Shown here: positions 10,188-20,969 of the stretch, one piece after another
Position numbering within the stretch: the first letter of the stretch is position 1
How the letters are laid out: each line of letters opens with the position of its first letter
The notes under the pieces: model-generated
Told to the model about the DNA's origin: nothing
The model's input: the letters and a program-made list of their open reading frames with translations, nothing else
Database searches by the model: none
Source of the DNA: Coprinellus micaceus
Taxonomy: Eukaryota; Basidiomycota; Agaricomycetes; Agaricales; Psathyrellaceae
Direction: 5' to 3'
NCBI GenBank assembly: GCA_951394405.1
Contig: OX596338.1
Span: 4,340,001 to 4,404,000 of the forward strand
Length of the DNA stretch: 64,000 nt
Position numbers and translations under genes: made by a program

Positions 10188-13108
10188 ATGTCAACGAGCG
10201 CTCTCTCATTCGCGCTCTCGCCCTCCTCTTCTACCCCTACGGATACTCCGACCCACAGGACGAAGTTTGGTCCAAGGCTTGGACGACTCGTCCTCGAGCG
10301 CTCGGCTCCTTCGACTTCGATTGGTTCCGATTCAACAGCTTCAAGCGGACAGGCAGGATGTGAAGGACGGCTGAATTCGCGGGTTGAGCTCGACACCCCC
10401 GCCCTATTCACAACCACGTCGCGTGGGGCTGTACCGCACATCAGTAGAGATCATTACGAGAGGCTTGGAGCAGTGTTGAAGTGGACGTCTGTGCCTTTTG
10501 AGACTTTGTGAGTCGTGCTTTTTTTCAATCTTCATCCGCCCAGGAGTTACTGACTATAAGGATTGATAGTCTTGAACATAACCCCCCAGTTCCCGTGCTC
10601 TACGCGTCCCATTATACCTCCAATGCTTCATCTCCCACTCCTTCCAAACCACTCCATGGGTTCCTAGGATTCAAGCCAGAAAACACGATCCTCGCCGTAA
10701 CAGCACGCGACCCAAGCGACACGCGGGAGATGCCGACGAATGGAAACGACGCGCTGTGTGTGTGGACCTTGAGAGGTGTGAGGAGGGTACGTATCTTCCC
10801 TTCATCCCTCATCTCTACCACACCAGTCCTAACCCTGACGCCTTGACCTACCTCTCACCCAAAGACCATGCATCATATACGAACTCTATCCGACCGGATG
10901 TCGTCACAGCCCTCTCCGATACACCCTTCACGAACCCCCCTTACTCACAAAAACGCCTGACGAAGAGTATCGAGAGATCCTCCCTCTGGTTGGCGTCGCT
11001 TCTCTCCGGATCCACACCCTCGAGCCCTGGCTCGGCTCCAACCAAATCCCCGTTCGCCGTCCTAGCCCACCTAGCCGGCCTTACGTCCATCCCCGCTCGG
11101 AAAGCCTTCGCTTCTTCCCTCCTAGAGCCTCTAGACACCTCGCCCAGTTCGCCTGGGACGAGTACGTACGTGTCGGGTATGCCAGGCATCGCGAATGTTC
11201 CCCTTCCGTCGACGCTCAAGAGCCTCGATGACGGGGTGGCTGGATATACGGTTGACCTCGCACCCTTGATTCAGAATCTGGATATCCAGGCGGCCAAGGA
11301 TACGCCACTGGCCCTGGGGAAGGTGAACACGAGTTCGACGATAGAGGAAATTGTGCCGTTGCTGGAGGCCAGTCTGGGTGATCTGACGGAGGGGAAGCCG
11401 AGGGTCGTGAATGGGGTCCAGGGTCCGCATGATATCCTTAGGTGAGTACTTTTCACGCTTGAAACTCTCTACAATTTTGCGCCGTTTCTTTCTTGGTACT
11501 CCTTCGTATCCCTTCCTTATCGTGGATTCCCGTTCGTTCATTTCTTCGCTAGTTTGTGTTTGGTCTTCATGCTCCGTTTGTCCGTTTGTCCTACGACGTC
11601 TTTTATTGCCCAAGGCTTCCTTCATGCCTTCCAGTCCATCGACGGTACGGATGCTCGAGGTCGTTGGGATGGGTGCCATCCATCCGTAAGCCAGTGAATT
11701 GGGGTCTCCCTTCGTTCGGTTACAGCCCTTTTCTTTCAAGGCTTCATGGTCTAATGCGACACATACTCATCAATGGGCGTCATTCGATTCACTGTATTAT
11801 CTATTGTTCCTCTTCGGGAACGAATGTGGGGTGGTTATTTGGGTCGCCGCTCGGCGACCCTACTCCCTCCTCGCGTATATCTTATGATAACCCTCCAGGA
11901 GAAATCCTATTCGTTTTCACCATTCCTCTTGTTCTGCTTTCCCCTCCTGCGTGAAGCTATGTTCACGCCACACTCTTCCTCATCGTCTTTCCGTTCGTTT
12001 TGAATAACCGACCCATTCGCGTTTCGCCGTTCGGCCTCGGGGAGGTCGGGCAGGTTAGGCCGTCGCCTTTGGTGTTCTGACTTTCACTTCGCCACGCCGA
12101 CCCCTTGCGTTTCGTGCTTCACCATTCCACCACGGTGCTTCATCGTGCATTTGGAGGGCCTCTCTCCCCAGGACCTCCGCTGCGTTCCTCCCTCTTCTAC
12201 TTCACCCTTTCTTGCCTCGTTTCTGACATTTATTCATATCCTTTTGTTCGCCGTTCGTCGTCGGCTTCATTCCCTTCGTTCTTTCGATCCACACCTTCGT
12301 GTCTCTTCCCGCGTCCCCCTACGTGTAAAGCGACGAACAGCTGACGCACTCCCTGGTTCACAGATTGATCAGCGAGATCGGTATGGACCTCTTCGATGCC
12401 GGATGGGCTCAACGCTGCGCCGACGTCGGCGTGGCGCTGGATTTCGTGTTCCCTGCCCCTCTTGGTACCTCGGGCTCGTCAGCACCGCCTTCAGTCGTAG
12501 GAGAGGTTGGTCCTTCGGCACCGGTCTCGACAGCACCCGAAGTAACGGAGAAGGGGAAGACACAGCTCGGAAGGAACATCTACGATCCGAAGTATGCGTA
12601 CGATTTCTCTACGCTCGGAGACGATTCGTGTGTGTGTAACGCGTGTCGACCCGTGCAGCCGCCTACGAGGCTGTACCATGGTGTCGATGCGCCCTCGTTC
12701 TCCGGGGAATCTGGGTACCCCGGTGAGCTTGCCAGCGAGGGTGAAAGTGGTGTGAAGGAGGAGTACGGGGAGCCGTTTACGAGGGCGTACGTGCACCATT
12801 TATTGCACACGCACGAGATGAGCGCGCATACGCTGTTGGTTATGCACAACGTGGGCGTTGTCGAGCGGTTCTTCGAGAGTATTCGGACGTTCCTGTCCTC
12901 GAGCTCTAGCGATGAGAAGGTCCCCCACGGACGCTTCACAGGGGAGATCGCCCGCTTCGCAGAGACGTACGACGAGGCGTTCACGATCCTGCACCAAGCG
13001 AGGAAGGAGTGGAAAGAGGTGGATATGGCGCGGGGCAAGGGAAGGATGGCGAGGGAGAAGGAGAGGGAGGATGCAGCGAGGGCGCATGAGGTGGGGGTGG
13101 ATCCTTAG
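10188..13108 (+). CDS. QTRT2: QTRT2-A: queuine tRNA-ribosyltransferase accessory subunit 2-like, four exons
   Basis: QTRT2 is the non-catalytic partner of QTRT1 in the eukaryotic enzyme that swaps guanine for queuine at wobble position 34 of certain tRNAs. Exons: 10188-10507, 10570-10786, about 10852-11441, 12364-13108, giving about 620 residues (the animal protein is about 415). Family marks in order: FGPRLGRL; LDTPALF..PHISRDHYERLG; SIERSSLWLASLL; GYTVDLAPL; KPRVVNGVQGPHDILR across intron 3; DLFDAGWAQRCADVGVALDF; and the zinc ligands CVCNAC plus the His of VMHN. About 47 extra residues separate the cysteines from TRAYVHHLLHTHEM. The extra length also comes from a Ser/Thr/Pro-rich N-terminus. 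All exons are open, but the expected acceptor of intron 2 reads TAC instead of TAG, so expression as intact protein is uncertain. It converges on CHAT-1. Confidence 0.8.
11442..12363 (+). other. Long pyrimidine-rich intron 3 of QTRT2-A (922 nt)
   Basis: The donor GTGAGT at 11442 splits an Arg codon, which is completed by the A after the acceptor CACAG at 12363, joining HDIL-R-LISEIG in frame. The interior is dominated by C and T on the coding strand, with recurring TTCGTT and TTCGCC motifs and no conserved open frame. The same intron at the same codon, similarly long and biased, is present in copies B, C, D and E. Confidence 0.8.
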
Positions 13109-13880
13109 GAGAGACGCACGACGTCTTCATGTCATATTCGTGATGAGACGCAGTGGTGCAGTGGAGGGACGTGGACGGCGCGAAGGGGAAGGAGACGGAA
13201 GGCTGGCGATGAGGAAGGTGAGGGGGGATATGGCGAGGCGGGGTGGGGTTAGTGTTGGTTTGTAATCGAAGGTGGAGAATGGGTGTCTGGGATGCAAGGA
13301 GGTGAAGGAAGAGGGGACGGGAGGAACATAAAACTGATCATGAGCATTTATGGATCGCCAAAATACCGCCAAATCGATTTCCCATTAGAACCTAGTCTCT
13401 CGGTCAGTCGTCGACCTTCTCCGGGACCCGGGCGCGCGAGCACGAAGCCACTAAATCGGTATTTGGTGCTGCTTCACACAGCCGATTCAGAGTGTTGTCG
13501 GTACTTGGTAGGATTCACGCGTTCGGGGAGCCAATGCGTCATTAGAACGAGAGTGCGAGGCATATCGACCGGGGGGGATATGTACTAGTGCGACGGGCTA
13601 TTGGTAGGTAATAGTAGTAGGCGAGCGCGTGTTCTGAAGAGCGAAACGGGGAAGTATAGCGAACATTCGCAGAAGTACAGAGAGTCTGTCTGCCGGGCGA
13701 TGCGAGATACAGTATATATACAAATGGAAACGGATATCAGAGCACTCAAGTGGACGGAGTAGAGGCCATAGAAAGGGAATGCCAAATAGGTTGAAATAAC
13801 GAGTTTCAAACAATACGATCAAGGCTGAACAGGTACGAGAGATCCAGAGGGAAAGAGTGGGGAAATAGACAGTCTGGGTA
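13109..13880. other. Convergent intergenic region QTRT2-A / CHAT-1
   Basis: Shared 3' flank of two convergent genes; no gene seen. It is homologous to 24469-25105 and, inverted, to 55196-56000: the block around 13370-13400 (GATTTCCCATTAGAACC) recurs as TGGACTTTCATTAGAACC near 24505-24522. The bases just after QTRT2-A are purine-rich. Confidence 0.6.
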
Positions 13881-16800
13881 TCAGTAGCCGAAGTGGACAT
13901 ACGGAATCCAGGAGAGAAGCGATTTGTCTGCGTTACCGAGGCTGTCTCGGAGGTCCTGAACGGCATGGTGAAGTGCGTGAGCGGACAGCGCCCCGTCGAA
14001 TTGAGGCTCTTCGTCCCCATCCCGGTGGGTCCATAGATAGTCGTAGAAGTCATCAGCAACCTTGGGCGCATATGCGTCTTTGATTCCCCACATGGTAGCG
14101 ATGACGCGACGATACCCAGCAGCTAGCATTCCTGCAGCAAGATGAACAGCCTCGTCCGAGAGGGTGTCCTCGCCTGTTCCCGTCTGGCACGCTGAAAGGA
14201 ATGCGAAATCGGCGTTCTTGAGGTCGTGTTGCATGATGGTGTTGAGATCCAGCCTGCCTTTGTGAAAGAGGAAGCAACTCTTGAGAGGCTCCGAGCTGTT
14301 TTGGACGGCGTGACAGGCCAGGTGTACGCTGCTGAACCGTTCCATGTGTTCGAGACACTCGGCGGCCGAGACCTCATCTCCGTCGAGCTTTGACGTCCTG
14401 AGACCGTATTCTAATGCCTTCTTGTGTACGGATTCGACTTCCTTTGTCGTCCCGGGAATCGGGTACTCGCCATTTGGCTTTGGCTGACTGGTCAAGAAGA
14501 TACCGGAGACTGCGAGGTCGATTTTGTGGTCGGTCGGGACCCTTTTGGTAAGGGAGGTGACGGTTGGGGTGTACGAGGACACTACGTGGTCCATGGCACT
14601 CTCCGCCTTAGCTCCTCTATAATTTCCGGCTGCGTGGATGGGGAGGAACGACAACGGCCCTGTTGGGCACCACCAAATACGGGGGAGTGTGCTCGTGGAT
14701 GAGTAATCTACTCCCTGTAAAATCATTGTTGAGACAACATGCACCGCACGTACAATACGACACTCACCAGTAAACCAAGGCCTTTCAATATTGGTTTCAC
14801 CAGTTCCTCCCATAGGCACCTTAGGACCATGTGAACTTGCCCCTCGTGCTGAATACCCCCTTCGCGATACGGCCTCATTGCCCTATCGGAATCACCACTG
14901 TCTTCACTGCTCGTTCTATCTCCCTCTCGAGCTAGAAGATGATTACACCTGAGTTGAATTCTAAGTGCATTTAGATAGCGTTGGGCCTTCTTCATGGAGA
15001 AAAGGGGTAGAGGAATGTGGAGAGGTTCGTCTGAGCCTGCTTGAAGTGCGATCGCATCACACCGGTCATCATCGACATTTATCACCACCACATGTCCCGA
15101 TGCTGGTAGGTGTTGGAGGAGGGCAGCGACGGGTGAGGGCTGTAAGAAATTCTCAAAACCAGGAGTAGACCTGACCTCTTTAAGGAGGCCTTCCCACTCC
15201 CTTGCCAGCAGCAGGTGCTTTTCGGCCTCTTGCTCAAGAGAAATTTTCTCTGAGATTGGTGTGTCCAGACTTTGGGTGCGTGAAGACGATCCAGCATTCT
15301 CCAGTCGCCTCGAAACACCCATAACCCTGTTGGCAAGGGGAGCATTTTGAGCGCCTAGCTCATCGAGTGGTGTCCGAAGTTGTGCCTGTTGGCCCCAAAC
15401 AAGGCAGCGACCCTGCTCCAGCCACTCTAAAGCTTTATCCGGCCGATTAACCAGGAATGCGGCAGAGGCCGCACGAAGAGGTATGTTTGCATGTTCTTGC
15501 ATCATGGTATGTCGACTCTGTACAGTCTCTTCAAGACCTGCAATTTGGGAAAGAAGACGGATTACGGTCTCCCACGCGACGATCAGCTCCACCGCGTGTG
15601 TCCGATGTAGGTACGAAAGTTGTCTTGCCCACCGAGCAGCGTTGTCAAGCCTGTCGCGTGGAGAACCAAAGTTGCAAGTTGCTGCCCATCGGTGGGAAGA
15701 CATGCTGTTGCGAACATGCTGCGGTAGCCCACATAATCTGAAAAGCTGGTACCAACAGATTCCGAGGATTCTGAGCCTGCTGGGTAGTTCTGCATGCCCA
15801 TCAGGAGTGAGGCGTACAGCGCGGGTCTGCAGAGAGATTGCTTCGATGATGTACCTATCTCCCCCTTCGTATTCAACGGGGCACAACAACACATTTTCGA
15901 GGCTGTTGAGGATGTCGGGTTGACTTGTGTCGCCTTCGAGAATGACCTGCACGGTTCGCCCGTCGATTAGGATATTGTTAGGGCACTCTTGAGACTCATA
16001 TTCAGAGCGATGCAGGAGCGATGTTGCAAGGCTGTCGAGCCAGCTTGGCAGATGCGCATGCCCCTCTGGAGTCAGTTGAACAACCCGGGACTGCAATGAT
16101 ATTGCTTCTGAGAGATCATGACGATGGCCTGTCTGATCACAGCGAAGCCTGAGCGAGGCGCCAAGCCTGTCGAGCATGAAGGGTCGCTCTGCGTCGCTTT
16201 CCGAAGTCAGGTGAACCGCCTTCGAGTGGACAGATATCGCCTCTCCTATGTCTTGGAGATCTCCCGTGCGATTAAAGCGACACACAAGCGATGTCCCAAG
16301 GTTCACGAGACGCCCAGGTAGACCTGAATCCCCCACTGGAGTCAGTTGGATTGCCTTGGAACACAGCGAGATAGACTCTCTCACATCCTTGAGATCACCT
16401 GTGCGTTCAAAGCGACGCACAAACGAGCTCCCAAGGTAGTCAAGCCTGGATGGTAGATTTTCATCGCCCTCTGGTGTGAGGTGAACCGCCTGGGACTCCA
16501 GTGATATTGCTTTTGAGAGATCTTGAAGGTCGCCAGTGCGTTCAAAGCGATTCGACAATGATGCCCCAAGGGCCATGAGGAAGCGAGGCAGATCTGGATG
16601 TCCTTCTGGGGTGAGATCTACAGCTTGAGAGTGCAGTGAGATTGCCCGTTCCACGTCCTGGAGTTCACCCATGCGCTCGAAGCAACGGAAATATGACTCC
16701 CCAAGGCCATTAAGTATGACAGGTAAATCCGGGTCCCCTTCTGGAGTGAGTTGTAAAGCTTGAGACCGCAGTGAGATCGACTGTGCCATGTCGTGGAGTT

Positions 16801-18359
16801 CACCCGTGCGCTCGAAGCGACATAGATATAAGCTCCCAAGATTGTGGAGCCTGCCTGGTAGGTCTGTATGCCCCTTCGGAGTCAATTCGACAGCACGGGA
16901 TCCTGCCAAAATAGCTTCTGAGATATCGCGAAGATCATCCTTGCGTTCAAAGCGATGGTAGAGGAGGATCGAAAGGATGTTTAGTGTGCCAGAGAGGCGG
17001 ATATGCCCCTCTGGCATCAGCTGCACAGCTTGGGAACTTAGGGAGATGGCCATATCAACGTCTTGGAGGTCCCGTGTGCATTCGAATCGACCCGCATATG
17101 AAGCACTAAGGGTGTCGAGCAGTATTGGTAGCTCGGCGTCACCCTCAGGCATCAGCCGAACTGCCTTGGACTGCAGTGAGATAGCCTCCGCCAAGTCTTC
17201 CAGAGCCCCCGTGTGTTTAAAGCGATATCGAAGTGATTTTCCAAGGTTTGCGAGGACGAAAGGTTGACGTGGATCCCCCTCTGGAGTGAGGTGAACCGCT
17301 TTAGACTGCAGTGAGATTACTTCTGCTATGTCTTGGAGAGCATTGGTGTATAGATAGTGATGCACGAAGAAGCCCCCAAGCAGGCTAAGCATGGAGGGTA
17401 AGTTCACATCGCCCTCGGGGGTAAGTTTCACAGCTTGTGACAGGATTGGTATCGCTTCGGCCAGGTTTTTGGGCTCATCTCCGTGCTGAAGGAGACCCAG
17501 AAGGGAGCTCCCAAGGCTTTGGAGGATGCCGGGTAGTTGGGCACCTCCCACGGGTGTGAGGCGTAGAGCCATCCTTTGCGCCGAGATGGCCTGAGCCAGA
17601 TCTTGGGTGTCACCGAAAGTAAGAAACCTTTCACGCAAGAGTTGTCCAAGGTCGTCGTTCAGCTTTGCACACAGGCTCCCACTGCTCTCCGGAGCTAAGT
17701 CAAGAGCTGTCTGGAGTGTTGCAATCGCATCGGAGATGTCCATGAATTCATGGGAATTCTGAAACCTGTCGTGTGAGCTGCTTGAGCGTTCTACCAGCGC
17801 CTTAATAGCTTCATGGCGCATAAGAAGGTAGTCCTTGAATACACTGTCTTGTTGCATGAGAATCACAGTTGGACACACCTTGCACATCCGCCTGCATCGC
17901 CGTTGGGACTCTCCTCCACGAAATGAGATATTGGAGTGAAGCCTTCTGGGGGTGAAGGATTTCAAATGATTTACTGAAATCTGCCAACTCCCTTTAGCGT
18001 CACTCTGGCTTATGAGGTGAGATCCTTACCCTGGTCTATTGATATACCCTCGGCGTGTTCCAGATCATCGAGGAGGACAAAACCAATCGTCTCATCTCCC
18101 TCTAACAGGAAGCAGTCCAGTTCGCCTACTCCTAGGGGTCTTTGTCCCAGTGAGACACGATTTGAGAATTGCAGGAATGAACTCACAGCTGAGCAGCACC
18201 CCAGACCTTCCATTCGTGCACCGATACTTGAGACAGATCCAGCAATTGCCCGCTCTCCGTGGATCCCCTTCGAAAGATTCCTAGTGCCGTCGGCTTGATG
18301 CACCCTTTAACATTGTCACCGCCCTCGAGGAGTTCGATCGTGATATCTAACGGGGATAT
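13881..18359 (-). CDS. CHAT-1: TPR-repeat CHAT-domain (caspase-like) protein
   Basis: Large predicted cytosolic protein: N-terminal module, about 15 TPR-like repeats of 44-46 residues, then a C-terminal CHAT domain (Caspase HetF Associated with TPRs, clan of caspase/separase-type peptidases). Core exons on the minus strand: about 17843-14768 (repeats and CHAT start) and 14714-13881 (CHAT), separated by a 53-nt intron. Upstream exons inferred by comparison: 18359-18187, 18139-18030, 17980-about 17875. The catalytic pair is visible as the His of HLACHAVQ and the Cys of FLSACQTGTGED, followed by VHLAAGMLAAGYRRVIATMWGI. The region before the domain has the usual EWLEQGRCLVWGQ motif. The true start is unresolved: the exon reading ISPLDITIELL has ATA where CHAT-2 and CHAT-3 have ATG, and a conserved ATGGA lies about 190 bases further upstream. 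Confidence 0.85.
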
Positions 18360-20969
18360 AAGTCAAGTCCGGACCCATAAAAACCGTGCACACCAGTCAG
18401 ATAGCTGCGAACGACGTCAACGTGAGCCCTCAGTTTCACATTAGCTACAACTGAATTTCGTACCTTCCCACTCCTTCGCCATAAGCAGGGCCGGAGGCAC
18501 TCCGAACTTCAACAACGTACTGTTGAACGTACCGTTGTCCTTCCATGTTTGATATTTCGAATGAGGTGGCCTCAAGATCGGCTGTTGAAAGGCAGAGGAA
18601 AGATTCGATGCTGTGGAGAGAGGGTCGCGCAAATATATAGATGGAAGAGCCTCTGCTGCGGTAGCCGGCGCCTGTTGGCGAGTGAGCGCGCTCCAAGCCA
18701 TAGTCTCAGCAGAAATGGACATCGCACACCATTGGTGTGCGGCCTGTGTGGAAAAAAGCTGATAAGTGCCCATTTCGCCCTTGGGCAGTTAGCCACGTCT
18801 GTACTCCATCGTCACATAGCCTGGTGCTGTGGGTCGAGGTGTTGTCCTCGGGAAATTTATCTTCAACGTTCTCCTGGTTCGTTACTCAATACGCCCTAGA
18901 AGACTGCGGAAAGCAAGGAGTCCGGCACGACACCAGAGGGGCCTGTAGTGGTGAACTCGCATTCTACAAGCTGAGATATACCGGGTTTAATTTCGGAGAG
19001 GTGCGATCATCGAGGATACATGTTCTTCCAGTTGAACAGTGCCGGCTCGCAGTGCAGTACACACCACTCTTGGTGTACTCGCGCGCTTGTTATAATTCAT
19101 TCACCGGCTGAGACGGTGAAGGTGAGATACCTACCCCGACTGGAGCTGAGAGTCTACGGTTCACGTTCCCGATTTCATAGTTTACACCTCATATGCTGTA
19201 GACGCTGTACATTTCGCAGAGCTATGTACTCGCCCTCCGTTCGTTGCGATCATTTGACATGCAGTGGAGGAGCAAAAATTCGGCTTTATACCTTCCAAAG
19301 GTAGCTTGGCTGTCAATGTGGTGCAGGGAGTTAGTTCCCTCGTCCCTTATCAGAGACGCTCTGAATGTCGCTGTCCACCCTCGCTTTTCAGCGCCTAATT
19401 GTATTCAACTCTCCCAAAAGAACGGGAGAAGCAAACAAACGAGTAAAGGGGTAGAGGCCGAGCCGAGTACAGGCGAACGTGCCTCCCAATGCACTGCGTA
19501 AAGGCGAGTATTTGATGTGGAGGAGGAATGCAGAAAGTGGGCGGGCACAACCTCACTGAAGAGTTCAGGCAAGTGCCGGTCAGTAAGAGTGGTTCCGGAT
19601 TTGTTGGAGTTGGAGTCGAGTGGCGATGGGTACGGTGCGAGGGATCTACCTCAAAGTAATCTCTCGAGATCGTGGTTCGGATTCGATTGTCGGTGGTCAC
19701 GGAAGGGTGGCTCGTAGACCGAGATTAGATCTCCAACATCCCTACTCTGCCGAATAGCAGCGGTGGGAACGTGATAACGACTGGCCTCGTCGCCCTGAGG
19801 TTTGGACGGATAGGCACATCGGACATTCCTATTCGTCTCTAGGGTCTCTGCACTTCCAAGATTGACGAGACTTTATCGATACGATCGAGTCGGAACTCGG
19901 AACTCGGAATTAGGGATCCCCCGATCATAGCAGAGGCTTCTAGCAGAGCGAAGAGACCTCCAGGTATGCATGCAGGGACGGTCTGTACCTCCAGTCGAGT
20001 GAGAGCCCAGCACCTCCCAAGTCCGGAGTCGAAACGAAGCCTCGAGAATAGGTTCCCAGGACGTCGAGTCAAACGATGAGTGGAACTCCGAGCGAACTGA
20101 TTGAGGTTGAAGTCGTCCAGGGTACCGTCCATACGTCGTGTCAAACGAGGTCTGAGTGGTGCGGAGGTCTTTGCGGTCAGGATATGACAGGAGTCGAAGC
20201 TAGACCACGGAATCGACCGCGAGTGCAAGGGAGGCTTGCTGTGAGGATACGGTGGGTCTCTCGAATGGGTATCAGCAAAGGCTTTATGAGACTCGCAAGC
20301 CTAGACTGGCAGCGAGGGGGCGGTGTTGAGAAGTCGAAGGCAGTGCGAGACGCCAGGGAAGGGGGACGTCAAGTCGAAGGAGGCGATGGAGAGTGGCGAG
20401 AAAAGGCACGGGAGACGGACCTATTCCTGTGAAGGGCGCGAATGAAAGATGGGTGAGGCGGAGGCGGATGTTGGGCGGTCATGGGTGAGCAGAACGGAAG
20501 TAGGGTGGAACCGACCCCTTCAGGCTCTCCAGAGCATTCGAGGATTGAACGACATCGCAATCATCACGGTTGGGAGCAAGGAGGCCGCGCTTCTTTCCAG
20601 TTCGAACGCCGACTCGGGAGGGAGCGCTTCCCCACGGGCCGATGTCAGGGGCGTCCGACCGAGATCTTGTCCCCTCAAGGCTCAAATCATCCTCCCTTGT
20701 CAATGTTATCGCCTTTGTCTTTCGTTCCGACGCTGTGCCACTGCCAGGGTGTTTAGGCGCCCAGGCCACCCAATGTCAGGATAGATCAAATTAGATTATC
20801 GTGGGTACCTGATGTAGACGCCAGCGCTATCGGAATCAATATCGATCCTTGCCCCGAACGCCATACCGAGGCGCTCAATGACTAGTTCACCAGCCTCACC
20901 GGCGAGCCCGCCCGAGTAGGTCCACACTGGGCTACTCCAACGCCATCCAATTTGTACTTGACACGAAGG
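18360..20969. repeat. Divergent intergenic segment between CHAT-1 and QTRT2-B (copy 2)
   Basis: Homologous to 1463-4110 throughout and to the other intergenic copies. It carries the conserved palindrome (18724-18740) and a TATA-like run at about 18630-18640 that read toward CHAT-1. A block near 19880-19920 (GATCGAGTCGGAACTCGG..) recurs near 3010, 32085 and, inverted, near 39150 and 48780. No conserved coding frame was found. Confidence 0.75.
18724..18740. promoter_or_regulatory. Conserved 17-bp palindrome upstream of CHAT-1
   Basis: GCACACCATTGGTGTGC is a perfect inverted repeat apart from its central base, with a CCAAT-type core on the minus strand, the CHAT-1 strand. It lies about 365 bases before the DITIELL exon and about 85-95 bases upstream of the TATA-like run. 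Identical or near-identical copies stand at 30588-30604 and 50460-50476, and a degenerate one at 1826-1842, always upstream of a CHAT gene. A factor-binding site is inferred. Confidence 0.55.

Noticed and set aside
10188..13108. QTRT2-A as the catalytic subunit QTRT1
   Set aside because: Motifs follow the accessory subunit (DLFDAGWAQRCADVGVALDF and no catalytic aspartate motif of QTRT1), so the non-catalytic partner fits better.
16977..17267. 96-codon frame on + inside CHAT-1, also seen at 80-370
   Set aside because: Antisense shadow of the TPR exon; identical in both places only because the exon was duplicated.
14723..17965. Regular 135-base periodicity resembling a repeat array or CRISPR
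   Set aside because: The period is the coding repeat of TPR units in an open frame; spacers are not unique and units are diverged protein repeats.
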